Assembly (NCBI RefSeq): GCF_050947875.1
Contig: NC_134568.1
Location: forward strand, 213,075,678-213,139,677
DNA: 64,000 nt
DNA from: Dermacentor variabilis
Taxonomy: Eukaryota > Arthropoda > Arachnida > Ixodida > Ixodidae
Reading direction: 5' to 3'
In this document: positions 9,525 through 21,190 of the stretch, in pieces
Position numbering within the stretch: position 1 is the stretch's first letter
How the letters are laid out: each line of letters starts with the position of its first letter
Program-made: the position numbers and the translations under genes
Notes under the pieces: model-generated
What the model was told of the DNA's origin: nothing
Databases searched by the model: none
Seen by the model: only the letters and a program-made list of their open reading frames with translations

Positions 9525-10350
9525 TATCATGTTAGAAAAGCAGAGCATAACAACGAAGGCCGCGATAAAAAGATTTTATTAGTGCAATATCATTGCCTAA
9601 TTCTTTTGTCATATTGCAAAAAAATAAAAACAGGTTCGATAAAACAGCAACGACGTTGACGCAGTGCCATCAGTTCGCCACCGGCACGTCCGCACTCGAC
9701 GCCTCAAATTGTCACGCATCACGGAGGCGGCAGCTGAAGTGGAAGAAGCCGCCTCGGCGTCGCGGCAGCTGTGCGACGCCGGCCGGCCAAACCAGTGTGC
9801 TTTAGGGGCTCGTAGAAGGCGCTGGTGACGGTCAAGACCAGGCCCGTGATGAAAATCAAGCACATGACGTTCCCAGGGACCGTCGGCGTGACCGAGACGG
9901 CGGCGAACGCAAGGAAAGCGTCCAAGGTGGCGAGCGTCGGCGTGGGCACAAATGGCAGCTTAGATTGAGCCGGTACTTTGGAGGCGGCGCGATCTCGTTC
10001 ATGGCTAACGCGTCCGAGGAAGTCCAGGCCACCGCCGCCAGCTCCGGCGCCGACGGTTCTGCAAGCATGGTCTCTCCGGTGCTTCGAAGGCCCAGAGCTT
10101 GTCATGACGAGGCCCCTGCTTTCTGCCGTGCTTTCGGTAGGTTGACCAGCCTCCTGGCGAACTCCTTTGACACTTATGCAAGTTACAAAGGTGTCGTGCC
10201 AGATGAAATGCAACCTTGGCGTGCACGGTCTGCTTCTTCTGCCTCAAAACACGAGCACCTATTCTTCCTCTTCTTCTCCTCTTAACGTGTGATGCATACC
10301 CACTATCGCATATTGGCTATGGGAGGCTCAGGTGAATTATGCTTGATAAC
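9525..10350 (-). pseudogene. Relic copy c3 of the unrecognised small membrane-protein-like family
   Basis: A 164-codon reverse frame (10213-9719) covers leader, Gly-rich stretch (GAGGGGLDFLGRVSHERD), TPTLATLDAFLAFAAVSVTP and NVMCLIFITGLVLT, then diverges from the family tail because of a lost codon in the TTVT stretch. A second frame holds MLAEPSAPELAAVAWTSSD. The reverse-strand 3' region has a clean AATAAA (plus 9575-9580), followed by the segment that ends at the SINE. The family 5' edge near 10350 is where block B begins. Confidence 0.55.
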
Positions 10351-10509
10351 TGTAGAAATTAAATTTCGCAATTTCACGTGGTCGCATTAAAATGTATGCT
10401 GTAATTTGTGTCTGTATATATTATTTTATCGTAATGCTCCAGATTTCTATAGCTTGCCTACGATTGTCGTGTTGACGTCAATAAGCTCTAATAACCTCTA
10501 ACGCTAGTC

Positions 10510-11101
10510 GCACGCTAGGCTCTCTGCGCACAAACATTCACGCCGTTCCTGCATCTTTAAAGCTGACGCTCTAGAAAACACTTGTTCGCAAAATTAGAAT
10601 ATGCCTCGGCCATCTGGGAACTCCCTCAAGCATCACTGACCCTCTCCTTCGAAGGCATTCCCAGAATGGCGCGTCCTGCATTATTCTATCTAATCACTCT
10701 CGTCATGCTAGTGTAACACTCGCGAAACAAAGCCTTAACATACCGTATCTTTCAGTACGTCGAGCATACAGGCACCTCTGCCTTTTCCACAACATTTACC
10801 ACAGCCCGGTATTCAAAGAGAAACTTTTAACACCTCCTTCGTACTTTTCATCCCGCTGCGATCACCTTCATAGAGTTTTGCCATCCTGTCGTACGAACGC
10901 GTACTATTACACGTTTTTTTCCTCGTGCGTGCAATGACTGGAACAACCTTCCCGCGTCGGTCGCCACTACAGACGTATCGAAGTTCAGGACTGCTGTTCT
11001 CCATGCCATCTGACAAATATTTTCTTAATTGTTCTGCATTATTTTTCTGTGTATCTACCACTCCGTTCTGTAACGCATACGGGCCTTGAAAGTATGTAAA
11101 A

Positions 11102-11143
<42 letters not shown>
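10510..11143 (+). mobile_element. 3' end of a CR1-like LINE (B1)
   Basis: Frame-broken sequence matches the C-terminal part of a CR1-like reverse transcriptase: ARLSLFHKxY-type positions read here as AYRHLCLFHNIYHSPVF, then CRTNAYYYTFFPRACNDWNN and LPASVATTDVSKF. It ends in an (AAAT)n tail at 11099-11143, a usual 3' signature of such LINEs. The element is strongly 5'-truncated. The same fragment at 40815-41622 carries a SINE inside. It is related in pattern to the longer LINE at 35986-40656. Confidence 0.7.
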
Positions 11144-11145
<2 letters not shown>

Positions 11146-13045
11146 TCTACCGCCTGTTCGTAAATTCACTGCTTATGATTGGCCTGCACGGACACTAGGC
11201 AAACGTGAAACGTCTAGGTCAGGGGCGTAACCGGGGTGGGGGGGCGCTTACGGGGCTTCAGCCCCCCCCCACCCGAAATTTTTTTGAGCTGTCCATGCGC
11301 CGCCGACCAAAGCGACCCCCGGCGCCGGAAACCACTCTTGATTTTGCCTAGGATGTCTTTCTGACGCTCGAAAAGACATTTAACCGCGAAGATTGCGAAC
11401 TCGGGCTGGATTTCGTGGCAACGCCCATACACCGGGAGTCACATAACGCCAAGCAGTCCCATCCGAGCACAAAGTTTCAAGGGCGCTTTGATGGTGAGCG
11501 GGGTCGCCGCGGCATCTCACTGAGGCCACGGAATTTATGGAGCGCATGGATATCAATTGCGAAACTTTGTGGGTATAAATCCCATAAGCTTTTGATGTGA
11601 AAGGTGCATTGACATTTCCAAAGTAGTGCCTAAGATGTTCAATTGCGGAACTTTGTGGGTTTAATGTTGTTATAAACATTTGACATCAAAGTTCTATTGA
11701 CTTTTCTAAAGTATTACGTCGGAACATACAACGAGACAAGCCAAATCAACGCACTAGCAGACGAGTTGACAAAGCACGCAGCGAGGTCAAATGAGACGAA
11801 CCGTTGGGGTGGTTCATTTGTGAAGTCATGTGACATAAATAAAAAAAAACATTTCTTTTTATCCTACGCCAGAACAACCATGTGAAGACACTTCGGCCAG
11901 CCAAAGTAACTACGTTCTTATTTATTTTTTCTTCTTTGACTTTTAATCGCGAGGACACATTAGGCCTCTTCGATTTTTTTTCTTCTCGCTACCCTACCCG
12001 CGGGCTGCCAGAGCCAGCTAGAGCGCATACGTTTTTCCCGGATGGCCCCGAACACCGCGCGGTGCACTTCGGTGCGCGTTCGGTTTGCTCTGGCCGAGTG
12101 GATTTTCACCTGACATAGTGTTGGGCGCTTTCTGGCTAGCAGGCGAGAAAAAAAAACAATGGCCGCTCGCCGTCATCACTGTGGGGACTCGAAGGATTGC
12201 ACCGCGTTCCTTGAGCGGAACCTTTCCGGAAAGTCTTGTTTCGCCGGTGTAGGATACTGAGCAGTATGCGTATGGTTCTGAGTGGACCAAGCGTCTCATG
12301 TTTTCTTCGGTATTCCTTCCGTAGCCCCATTAGGTGCCCGAAGTAGGCATTCGATTCTGGCCTACATACTTTCCTATGCGTTTTTTTTTTTCATTTCGGT
12401 GCCTCCGCCCCACAGAAAAAAAATACATCGTTGCGGCGCAGCGAATTGTCGCATGGCGAAAGTTCGATTTTGATACTTATTTTGCGGAAAGTAATGGGCG
12501 ACGGGACGCTTCAATTGCCGGATACGTTTATTATATTACTGCGAAAGCAAGTATATGGACACTCCAGGCGCATTACTGCCGTCGCCGTCGACATCATGTT
12601 TCGTATAAAGTCCAAGGATGACAACACCGTGACCACGCGCTGCATGCTGTATGTGCGAGTGAAAGCGTAGGAGGGGAGGTGGAATGGGTGAGCCGACTAT
12701 GGTGACTCAGTCTTGTGTGCGCAAAGGAGAAAAGCGGGGAGCAATAGCGCCGCCTTCCGTCGCGCGCAATACATTGGGGGGAATGGATGGAATGGGGGCG
12801 GAATCAAGGATTCTTTGAATCTATGATTGTGCAACATGTTTATTTGCCTTGTATGACGCATTATATACAGTTACTTTTCTTACATACATAGACTCATTGG
12901 GGACTTATACGTATACTTAAATATCTTGTTGCGAGGTTTTGTGTATACAGGCACTGAACTTTGTTTCCAGTGACACTTTTTTGTCCTTTATCAAGCCGTA
13001 TTTTCGCATTTGTATATCCCATTGTATCTTTGCATTTCTAATGTA

Positions 13046-14276
13046 CGAGGGCGAGTCAAATGAAAGTGAGCCTACCCTAACCGCGCAATAATGGTTCGGT
13101 TCATTATCTGCGAGGCATGCGCGTAGGAGTACGGCATGTCTCATTTACAAAAGTGACACGCAGGTGTGAAGATAAATGTTCTTTGATGCTCTCATACACA
13201 CGGTTGAATATGGCTGCGTCACATAATGGATACTTCAACAGTTGAACAGCTCGGTGTCGCGAAGTTTTTGACAGCTGAAGGTGCTTCGAAAACAGAAATT
13301 AATCGCCGTATGGCTGCCGTGTACGTTGAACACTGCATTTCATTGAGCACTGTGAAGGGTTGGAGCAAACGGTTCAAAGGACGTTGCGAAGACATTCCAA
13401 GACCGGGCCAAAATCATCATGCCATCACACCCCACACAACTTCAAAGGTTCATGAGCTGATGAAACAAGAACGGAGGATAAGTATCAATGAACTGGCAGA
13501 CCCTCTGAACATCAGTCACGGTTCGGTTCACGCCATAATTCCTGAACTTCTCTGTTATCGGCTCTTTGGTGCGCAATGGATCCCCAAGATTTTGATCCAT
13601 CGCGAGAAGACGGAGAAGTTTCGCGCTGCCTTGACTCATCTGATCGCGTATTACAATGAGGATGACGACTTCTTGTTTGCAATTTTGATCGGGGACGAAC
13701 CTTGGTGCCAATACTACGAGCCTGAAACACGACGGCAAAGCTTATAGTGGAATCATTTGAATTTACCACGCCCAAAGAGCGCAAAGCCCATCATTTCCGC
13801 TGGAAAGGTGTTGTTCACTTTTTTTCGATCGTCAGGGTCCATTACTGATAGAATTTTCTGAATATTAAGAGGCTATCAATTGTTTCCGATATTGCGAAAC
13901 GCGAGAACGGCAGCGTGTCGTAATCAAGAACAAACAACGTTGAAAATTGACGAATGGGGTCATCTTGTTCCACGACAATGCCTGTCCCCACGTCGCTTAT
14001 GTGGGGAATACAAAACTGGCAAAGTTCAAGTAGGAAACGCTGCAACATCCGCCATACAGCTCAGACCTGTCACCTTGCGACTTCTACATTTTGGGGCAAC
14101 CGAAAAAACAGCTCAAGGGAACCAGATACAGACTTTTTGAAGCAGCAACCCGAGGAGTTTTATAAGACGGCAATCACGCGACTCCTTAGTCAATGGGATA
14201 AATGTCTAAATTATCATGAAGGCTACTTTTAATTAAGTACCCCGTTCTTGGCTCACATTCATTTGACTTGCCCTCG
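13046..14276 (+). mobile_element. Mariner transposon with terminal inverted repeats (B1)
   Basis: The left end CGAGGGCGAGTCAAATGAAA and right end (minus strand) CGAGGGCAAGTCAAATGAAT form imperfect inverted repeats of about 27 bp, each next to a TA dinucleotide (13044-13045 and 14277-14278). At 1231 bp it has the usual mariner length. It encodes a broken transposase. The same insertion is in B2 (43527-44739), so it predates the B duplication. Confidence 0.92.
13226..13747 (+). pseudogene. Mariner transposase, broken (B1)
   Basis: The 173-codon frame starts with the N-terminal helix-turn-helix region (VEQLGVAKFLTAEGASKTEI, NRRMAAVYVEHC, VKGWSKRFKGR), continues with PRPGQ, the second DNA-binding part (INELADPLNISHGSVHAII), and reaches the first catalytic Asp in IGDEPWCQYYEPETRRQS. 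It ends in a premature TAG replacing the codon after QSL. Downstream, in other frames, FHDNACPHVA (second Asp) and YSSDLSPCDFYILG (third Asp) are readable near 13965 and 14065. In a live element it cuts and pastes the transposon at TA sites. This copy cannot give a full protein. Confidence 0.88.
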
Positions 14277-14798
14277 TAGATCTTGCAGAACTCCTGCTTT
14301 TAATACGCGCTCTCTGTCGCGACTACTACTTCGGTGCAATAACTCACGATACACGACAGGGGACAGCTACTCCAGCGTAATACATTGGAACAAACGACCG
14401 CGTCATTTAGATTTTTCACTGGCCATTGCATATATACCAGAATGTAAGCACGGTTCTTGAATGACAAAGTTTCATTAACATATTTGTCCTGAACTTGTTC
14501 AGTTCATTGCCTTTTAATTTTTCATATCAGCGGCATGCACTGCTTCCTGGTTTCGAACTGATATAGTTCTAAAGTTCGTGTGATATTTTCTTTACTCACC
14601 AAATGGACAAAAATATGGAAGCATTGATATCAGTTATTTTGGGCAAAATTTTTGGCACATACGAGTATATTCTTTTACGAAAAAATACATATTTTATTGG
14701 TTTGACAGTGCGTAGCGTTCAAGAATTCGTTTGCAGCATCTTTGGCAATGACAATGCAGTTATTATTCATGTATTTGATCCCTCGACAAATTGTTTAA

Positions 14799-15522
14799 GA
14801 GGAAGCTTTAGCTCGGGCCCAATCCGACGCGGCCAATTCAAATACTTGTAAAACGCAGAAACGCTTTTCTGAGATAATCCTGCTTATCACTTTTATTGAA
14901 ATTGGTTGCATTTGTGAGAGAAAGTTAAATCCTAGTGTCTGTTGGAAACAGAACTTCCATTTAGGGCCTGAATTTTGTTTAAAATATTTTGAAAAATTCG
15001 AAAGTTTGAAAAAATAGAAGCACGACGTTATAAAACTAATAGCTATGCATGAAAAACAGATATTGTGGTTCTGTAAACGACATCTGTTATAACAGTCAAA
15101 GCAGACAAGTTTGCTTTGTCAATTTGTATTTTACGCGAATTGGTTACGTTGTGCACAAGGGTTCTGCAAAATCAGTATTTCCACAATACTGATTTTTTTT
15201 TTAGATTCAAGTGTAACATATCTATTTTGTCCGCTCTAGATGTACTATTAGGTGCAATTCAGAGAATTGTTATATCATTTTTCATTGTTGAGTCACGGAG
15301 TTTTAAACATGATAGTTTCGTTTTCTGAAAATTTTCGATTTTGGCCATTTTTTATAAATAAGTGTCCACCTAAATGAAAAATTCGAAACGAGCAGTCACT
15401 AGAAATAAACTCCTTCATTTAAATTCAGGAAACCTCCTCAAATTTGTTGACGTGGTTGCAGGAAAAAACGAATTCCCCTTCTACGTGTATTTACATAGGA
15501 GCACCCGAGCTGAAGCTTCCTC
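14799..15522. mobile_element. TTAA-flanked MITE (B1)
   Basis: Inverted ends GAGGAAGCTTTAGCTCGGG (left) and, on the opposite strand, GAGGAAGCTTCAGCTCGGG (right) lie directly inside TTAA at 14795-14798 and 15523-15526. TTAA target use points to the piggyBac or Kolobok groups. The 724-bp AT-rich interior has no credible coding frame. The B2 copy is 45263-45985. Confidence 0.85.
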
Positions 15523-15614
15523 TTAAGGAGGAGGCCGAGCTGCAATGAGGCCCCTCCCCCCCCGAACAAAATTTCTGGCTACGCCACTGGTCTAAGTAAC
15601 TGGTTTACTTCATG

Positions 15615-15843
15615 TTAACTTGTGTTATAGCGTTGCAAAGCGCCTGCGTTATTTAAAATCCACTCGACAGCTTTAGTGGGAATTTCAGTGACATTTTTGT
15701 CGCACTTCAGCAAAAACGCTTCAAAGAATTTCTGCACCACTGGATTGTAATGGTTCATTATTTGTGACGGATAATCACGTCTTTCAATGACAAAGACTAC
15801 TCTCCGAGAGACATTTTTCAGCAGGTAATAATGCAGTGATAAT
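15615..15843 (-). pseudogene. Exon-like relic, product unrecognised (B1)
   Basis: On the minus strand an open frame follows an AACACAG acceptor-like site and runs about 75 codons to TAA: it includes LHYYLLKNVSRRVVFVIERR, DYPSQIMNHYNPVVQKFF, EAFLLKCDKNVTEIP and VEWILNNAGALQRYNTS. Composition and flow look protein-like rather than random. In B2 (48020-48247) the same frame has a one-base insertion after DYPS and a TGA after FLLK, so it is not maintained there. I do not recognise the family. It could be the last exon of a captured or duplicated host gene, or transposon coding sequence. Confidence 0.3.
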
Positions 15844-16754
15844 CTGTGTTATATATATATTTATATTCGTCGCACCGGAAGCGGAAGTGCGATTTCCGTC
15901 GTTTGCGACGAAAATCGCAGTCGAAGTGTGACTGCGACCCCCGAATTTCGGCTGCGACAAACCGGTTAGTCGCACCGTATATAATATAACTAAAACAGTG
16001 AATAAAAAACATGTAGAGCAGGCTCCATTCTCCCATGCATTCGTTGGCACGCAACGCAGCAAATGAACTGCATTTTCGAGTTTGCTTCGTGCACCTTCGG
16101 CAGTTGCCATGAGACAACGTCACCTTTTCGGGTCTTCAGAATTTTTTTTGTTAAATAGCATACAAAAATCGCGCGTACGGAACAACTTAAATAATTGCAA
16201 CCTCCGTAAGGGGAAATGACAAGACAGCAAAGTACCCGAAGTCTAAACGTTGTGGCGAACGCGGTACCGTTCAGCTGCATTTTCTTGTCGGTTTTCAAGC
16301 GTGAATTTCCCGATGCATCTTGAAAGGTTATCTTACCTTACTAATATAATAAATTTCACAGAGCAAACGTATATGCTATCGTACTAAATTCTCTACGGTA
16401 TCATTAACTCTGTGGCTTGAATAAACAGCGTCATTACTTTGTTTTGGAATATATCATGCACGTTGGTTCTCTTCACTGGAGAATAATTTTCCTTGCACAG
16501 AAACCAATAAATATTGAATATGTTGCTGGCTTTGTATCGTTACTGCACCTGTATTAACATTTCCTTTAAACGGTAATTAACTCTACAGTTAGTAAATTAA
16601 GTAAATTATTCGCTTGCTGAGGCGACATAGTGACAACCTACCGTACTGCACCGTCATGTAAAACTCGTGTAACATTGCGAAAAGCAGACAAACAGCCTCT
16701 TCTTGGGGACATGAAACCGTAGAAGACGACACGATAAAGGAAAGTAAATCAAAC

Positions 16755-16837
16755 CTGCGCAGCGAAGTCAGCCAGTTGCATCCCTTCCTGTGAATCATTG
16801 AATTTTTTATGTACAAACGATTCTTGCTCATTCACAC
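16755..16837 (-). pseudogene. Second exon-like relic on the minus strand (B1)
   Basis: An 83-nt segment is bounded by a strong acceptor-like site (pyrimidine run ending TTTTTCAG) and a donor-like CAG|GTTTGA. Its open frame reads VNEQESFVHKKFNDSQEGMQ then LADFAAQ. In B2 (50087-50168) one A is missing from the A-run, breaking the frame. It lies on the same strand and upstream of the 15615-15843 relic, but the reading phases do not join directly, so at least one more exon would be needed. Confidence 0.22.
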
Positions 16838-16839
16838 CT

Positions 16840-18480
16840 GAAAAAGTGTACAGAAACATCAATCCCTTACATGTTTCTAATAACATTTTCTAATAAGTTT
16901 ATGATCACATATATTAGTCTGTAAACCCATATAACGATATCCACTTGGATTACTACCTTCATAAGTAATGAAATACCATGGCACTTGCAAGAACATATTA
17001 CCCTGGGAATTTGAAAGTAATTTCTGCATTTCAACTATGCACAATATGCGGTTTTTTTATATAAAGGACTTCAAACTGCTTTTTTGCAATGACAAACTTA
17101 TTTCAAGTTTTACCTACAAAACCGGCAAGAAAAAAACAACAAATCTGTAGACAAGAAAATTCTTGTTCAATCTATTCACCTGCTGCTGTGGCTATAGCAT
17201 TCTCTTGATAACACAAGGCGAGGGGTTGAATTGCCAGTCATGGCAGTCGCATTTCAAGTAGAGTCATAGGTAAAAAATCTCTTGCACTTGGATTTAGTTC
17301 ATCATCCTTTATTGAACTCTTAAACTTCCAAATACTTTGGCATAGGGGGGCATGCTTGTGCAAAATCTAACACCAATCGAAACGAAAGGGCTCAATTCTA
17401 TAACAAGCATCTTTTCTGATACTTCGAGAGTCTAAACATTCATTGCATCAATATGTATTTTTCAAAATAACTGCGCAAAACAACATGATTAAGCATAGCA
17501 ATCAATTTATCAGGAAGCTGGTTCTACAGATGTATAAATGTCCCAAGACATGAGTCCTCATACTACATCGTGCACAAAGCACCAAGAAAACCATTTTCAA
17601 GAGTTGTCCCTGCTAAGAGATATGAGTGGACCTTAAGAAGCAGAAGCTTTCTTACAGGGCATTGTGTAACACCGCTTATGAAAGAATGAAGAGAGTGAAG
17701 AGGCTTTTAACAGCAGCACCTCAGGCGACTCTAATAAGAGAAACGATGAGCAAGAACATGTCTGGTAGAGCACTTAAGTTCAACAGTAACTTTTTGAGAG
17801 ACAGAAAATGCCGGATGAGAGTTGGAAGTACATTTGGCCCACCCACACCAACAACACAGGCATACTACAAGTACTACAGTCTATGGTCGACTACAGTCTA
17901 TGGAAAAGCTATCATATACACAAATCGAGAACGATGCAACAAACTCTCCATAACTCTGCAGACTTTCTTGGCCAATCTGGCCTCTCGGTTTCTGATAAGT
18001 CAGCTGACATCGACGTCGGAAAGAAAGACTAGAATCAAGAACTACCCCAGATTGCACATTGCGCTCCACATAGCTGGACAAATATACACGCACGTCAACA
18101 TCCACAAATCCTCATCTAGTGTAAGACCATGAAGGCAGAGCCAGCACGTGGGTGGAACAATTATGCCATGCCCGGACGCAAATTCCACACCTGGCGAAAT
18201 GAATAATCTCGAAATCATGGGGAATGGACGCGTGGATATTATGGGAAATCGCAGATGCTGTGCCTGAATCCAAGGTATTGTGGGGTATGAATTACCAGCA
18301 GCGCACAAAAAAGGCAACTAATCGAATACAGGCATCGGGTAACAACAGGTCTTTCCAACTTTACCATGCTTGAAGACCTTTATTAGAAAAAGCAAACGAA
18401 CAAGCACCTTGATAGAGTAAAGTTGCAGCCTGCAGCACAAATTCTTTGTCTGAAGAGCTCAGAACTTGTATTAGGAAGGA
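16840..18480. other. AT-rich unassigned sequence of block B
   Basis: Nothing identified. A 168-codon plus-strand frame (17626-18132) is not preserved in the B2 paralogue, where small indels interrupt it at about 51194, and its composition is not protein-like, so I do not call it a gene. The matching B2 stretch is 50170-51805. Confidence 0.5.
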
Positions 18481-19310
18481 ACAGCGCCAACTAAGCCGAT
18501 CACGAGAGGGAGAAGAACACAGGACGAGCGCCAACTTCATCTATCTTTATTTAACAAAAAATCAGGATATATGAGGAAAATCACGGACATACGCACAATG
18601 ACCATCATGCATCATCTGGCAAACCGTTCTAGATAGGACATCTCGTTTTTGAAGGAGGTCACGGAAGTATCACTACCACAGCTTTTTCCTCTTTCCTTTA
18701 GATGGAATGCTTGCAAAACATCACGTGCCTTTGCTTCCCTGCTTCTGCCAAGAATCTTTATCTGTCCGAACCGTGGTTCACACTTCTTGCAGTACAGGCA
18801 TTGTTTCCGTGGCGAATTTTCTGCCGCTCGGTCACACGCATTGCAAGTTGCACAATGTTGCGAAAGATGCCCACCTCCTTCTTTCAGCGACCGCACATGT
18901 TCAGCTGCACGGTCATTCACGCATCTACCCGTTTGGCTCACCTAGGTTTTCCCGCAGGCCAAAGGTATTTCATATACCGCACTGATGCAGCACTTTAAAA
19001 ACTGCTTTCCATGTTTTCTGGTGCAGCTGCTCCTCGTACCCTCGCTCGCGACGCGTGCGCAGAGCTGTGCCTGTTTTCGAGGAGCCGAAAACACGACTGG
19101 GACGCCGTGTCTGTTTGCCACCTTTTTCATATTGTGGGCTATCCTATGTACATACGGAACCACTTCCGGCTTGGCAGCTTGTTTTTCTTGTGCGCACGGT
19201 TTCTTGACCATGGCACCTTTGATTTTTTGCAAGGTTGCTTCAGCCACTGCTGTGATAACCGTGCTGTCTGTGTGTTCTTCCGTTTCCGCGTCCGGTAACT
19301 CTCCTCTATT
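18480..19310 (-). mobile_element. Penelope-like element 3' fragment (copy A2), GIY-YIG endonuclease relic
   Basis: The best preserved of the three copies. Two consecutive minus-strand frames (19247-18945 and 18941-18612) are separated only by a TAG (18942-18944): upstream VPYVHRIAHNMKKVANRHGV, PVVFSAPRKQAQLC, then AVYEIPLACGKT; downstream SQTGRCVNDRAAEHVRSLKE, GHLSQHCATC, the Cys pairs YCKKCEPRF, ILGRSREAKARDVLQAFHLK and SVTSFKNEMSYL. This is the GIY-YIG endonuclease domain and preceding linker of Penelope-like elements. The TAG replaces the YIG tyrosine position. The low-coordinate flank has AGCGCCAACT repeats near 18485 and 18530, as at this element's 3' end. Confidence 0.85.
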
Positions 19311-20035
19311 TTACTATTCCATTATCTATACTCCTTGCACATTTTCGATGAATTGGATCAATTGGGGTGATTGATCCCAAGGCTATGCTTCTGCATCATA
19401 TCGCAGACTCAATGCTAAGGCGGCATTTAACGACCCCGATCTTCCCAGTGGTACCATTATCTGCATATATCACTGCGGTTAGATTGCTGTTTTGTTAAAC
19501 AAGCGTCGTCTAACCCCGCCTTAACCGTTTCTCCTGAGTAGCGACACCTCCTATATCCTTGTCGAAGTAAATAATTCTACACACGCAGGCTGGAAGTCTC
19601 CCTCACCCAATTAAGCTGTCGGATTCCCTCTCTTAATTTTCTACAGACCCCAGTTTAGTTTGCGGCACTCCACCGTCTGCATTTTCTGTAACGAGGTGGG
19701 AAACAATAGACCGCTTCGTTTTCTCGTACCGCGCCTTTACTATACTGAGAAAAAGAGACTTCAAAGTTATTTTCGCAATATTGGCCTGCATCTGAGCATT
19801 CGCGTCGCACTTTCATTATGAGCTTTCACTCTCTGATACACTCACAGGAATATTTGCGCCGCTGCCTAGGAATTTATTATTTATACAAAACGCTTGCCCA
19901 GTTAAATATGATTCCTTTATCATAATTATGTTTAGTACATTCAGGCTACGTCATTCATTTTCTCGCATCTGTCGCATTGAATCTTCCAGTGTTCACGAAT
20001 TGGCAAGTGAAATTTATTAAGTAATATCAACCTGG
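19311..20035. other. Unassigned block-A sequence (paralogue of 706-1425)
   Basis: No gene seen; the stretch aligns collinearly with the A1 and A3 equivalents. Confidence 0.5.
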
Positions 20036-20039
20036 GCAT

Positions 20040-20850
20040 CATTAAATATAACAACGTGGGTATGCACCATACGTTCAAAGGACAAGAAGAAGCAGAGCCA
20101 CTCGTGTTCTGAGATAGCAGAAAAAAGGAACACGAAGACGTGAACGCCAAGGTTCCATTTCATGTGGCAAAGCACCTTTGTGGCTTGCATAAGCGTCAAA
20201 GAAGTTCGCAAGGAGGCCGGTCGAGCTACGGAAAGCACGACGGAAAGCAAGGGCCCCGTCACGAGAACCTCTGGGCCTTCGAAGCACCAGCGAGTCCATG
20301 GATGCAGCACCGTCGGCGGCGGAGCTGGCAGTGGTGGCCTGGACTCACTCGGACGCTGCAGCCATGAACGAGAAAGCGCCGCCGGCAAACTACCGGCTCA
20401 AGCTTGGCTGCCATGTCATTTGGGCTCACGCCGACGCTCGCCACCTTGGACGCTTTCCTCGTGTTCGCCGCCACCTCCGTCACTCCGGCCGTCCCCGCGA
20501 CCATCATGTGCTTCATCTTCATCACGAACCTAGTCTTGACAACCATCGCCGGCGCCTTCGACAAGCCCGATCAACCAGATAGGTTTCGACGGCCGGCGTC
20601 GCACAACAGCTGCCCCGACGCCGAGGCGGCTTCTACCACTTAAGCTGCCCTGTCGGTGGTGCCGGACAATTTGGGGCGCCAAGTGCGGACACGCAGATGG
20701 CGAACAGATCGCATAATGTCAACGGGATATCAGTTCTGTCCAATCTGATTTTAGATTTTTGCAATGTGACAAATGAATGATACAATGAGACGCAGATAAA
20801 AATGTTTTTATCCCCGCCTTGGATGTTGTGGTTTGCTTTTCTAACATGAT
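20040..20850 (+). pseudogene. Relic copy c4 of the unrecognised small membrane-protein-like family
   Basis: Forward copy equivalent to c1. MDAAPSAAELAVVAWTHSDA begins at 20298 and continues to KAPPANYRLKLGC; the hydrophobic part (TPTLATLDAFLVFAATSVTP and TIMCFIFITNLVLTTIAG, about 20420-20560) is in another frame because of one extra T in the AAGCTTGGCTGCC stretch. The tail reads DKPDQPDRF. Otherwise it is close to c8. Confidence 0.55.
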
Positions 20851-21190
20851 CATGTATCGCTGGTATAAAAAGTTAGATACGGTTTAAACTAGAAAATAGA
20901 TCGACTGATTACCTTGAAGTGAAAGCTAAGAAAAGGAAGTATCGCCGAAACACGTTTACTTTCCCAAGGTCTTTGCATCTTTACGTTTCAGGCAGCCGTC
21001 GTCGCCTTCCTCGGAAGTCGTATATAAATGGCGCGCTCAGGCGCGGGTGCCTTGTGCTCGTGCCTCGTGTCTCGCGCCACGTGCGAGGTTAGAAGATAAA
21101 ATAAAAAAGGATAAAAGAGAGCTGCTTCTACGCTTGCTATCGGCCCGAACGGTTCCCAGGTCTTTCGCTCGCCGACTCACTCATTGTTTT
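20851..21190 (+). repeat. Putative 5' LTR of gypsy remnant A2
   Basis: Same architecture as 2236-2570, with TATATAAATG at 21021 and an AAATAAAAAAGG signal near 21099. No 3' LTR partner is seen. Confidence 0.45.

Larger units (their letters stand above)
11220..15589. mobile_element. hAT-like DNA transposon or large MITE with nested elements (B1)
   Basis: The ends are terminal inverted repeats: CAGGGGCGTAACC at the left and, read on the opposite strand, CAGTGGCGTAGCC at the right. Eight-base flanks GTCTAGGT (11212-11219) and GTCTAAGT (15590-15597) form a target duplication with one mismatch; in B2 the flanks match exactly. An 8-bp duplication with CAGTGG-type ends fits hAT. No hAT transposase is seen, so it is non-autonomous. 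It contains a mariner (13046-14276) and a TTAA MITE (14799-15522). The subregion 12540-12760 matches the dispersed repeat described at 29600. Confidence 0.75.

Noticed and set aside
11099..11143. CRISPR-like or satellite array
   Set aside because: A simple (AAAT)n LINE tail; no spaced repeats of CRISPR type exist anywhere in the window.
12334..12621. Frames shared by B1 and B2 inside the hAT-like element
   Set aside because: No hAT transposase motifs (no RW, no C-terminal dimerisation pattern) could be read, and B1 and B2 are close duplicates, so openness is not informative.
14603..14851. An 82-codon frame shared with 45079-45315
   Set aside because: It crosses the left end of the TTAA MITE (14795), so it cannot be an ancestral coding unit.
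17626..18132. A 168-codon plus-strand frame
   Set aside because: Interrupted in the B2 paralogue by small indels, and the composition is not protein-like.
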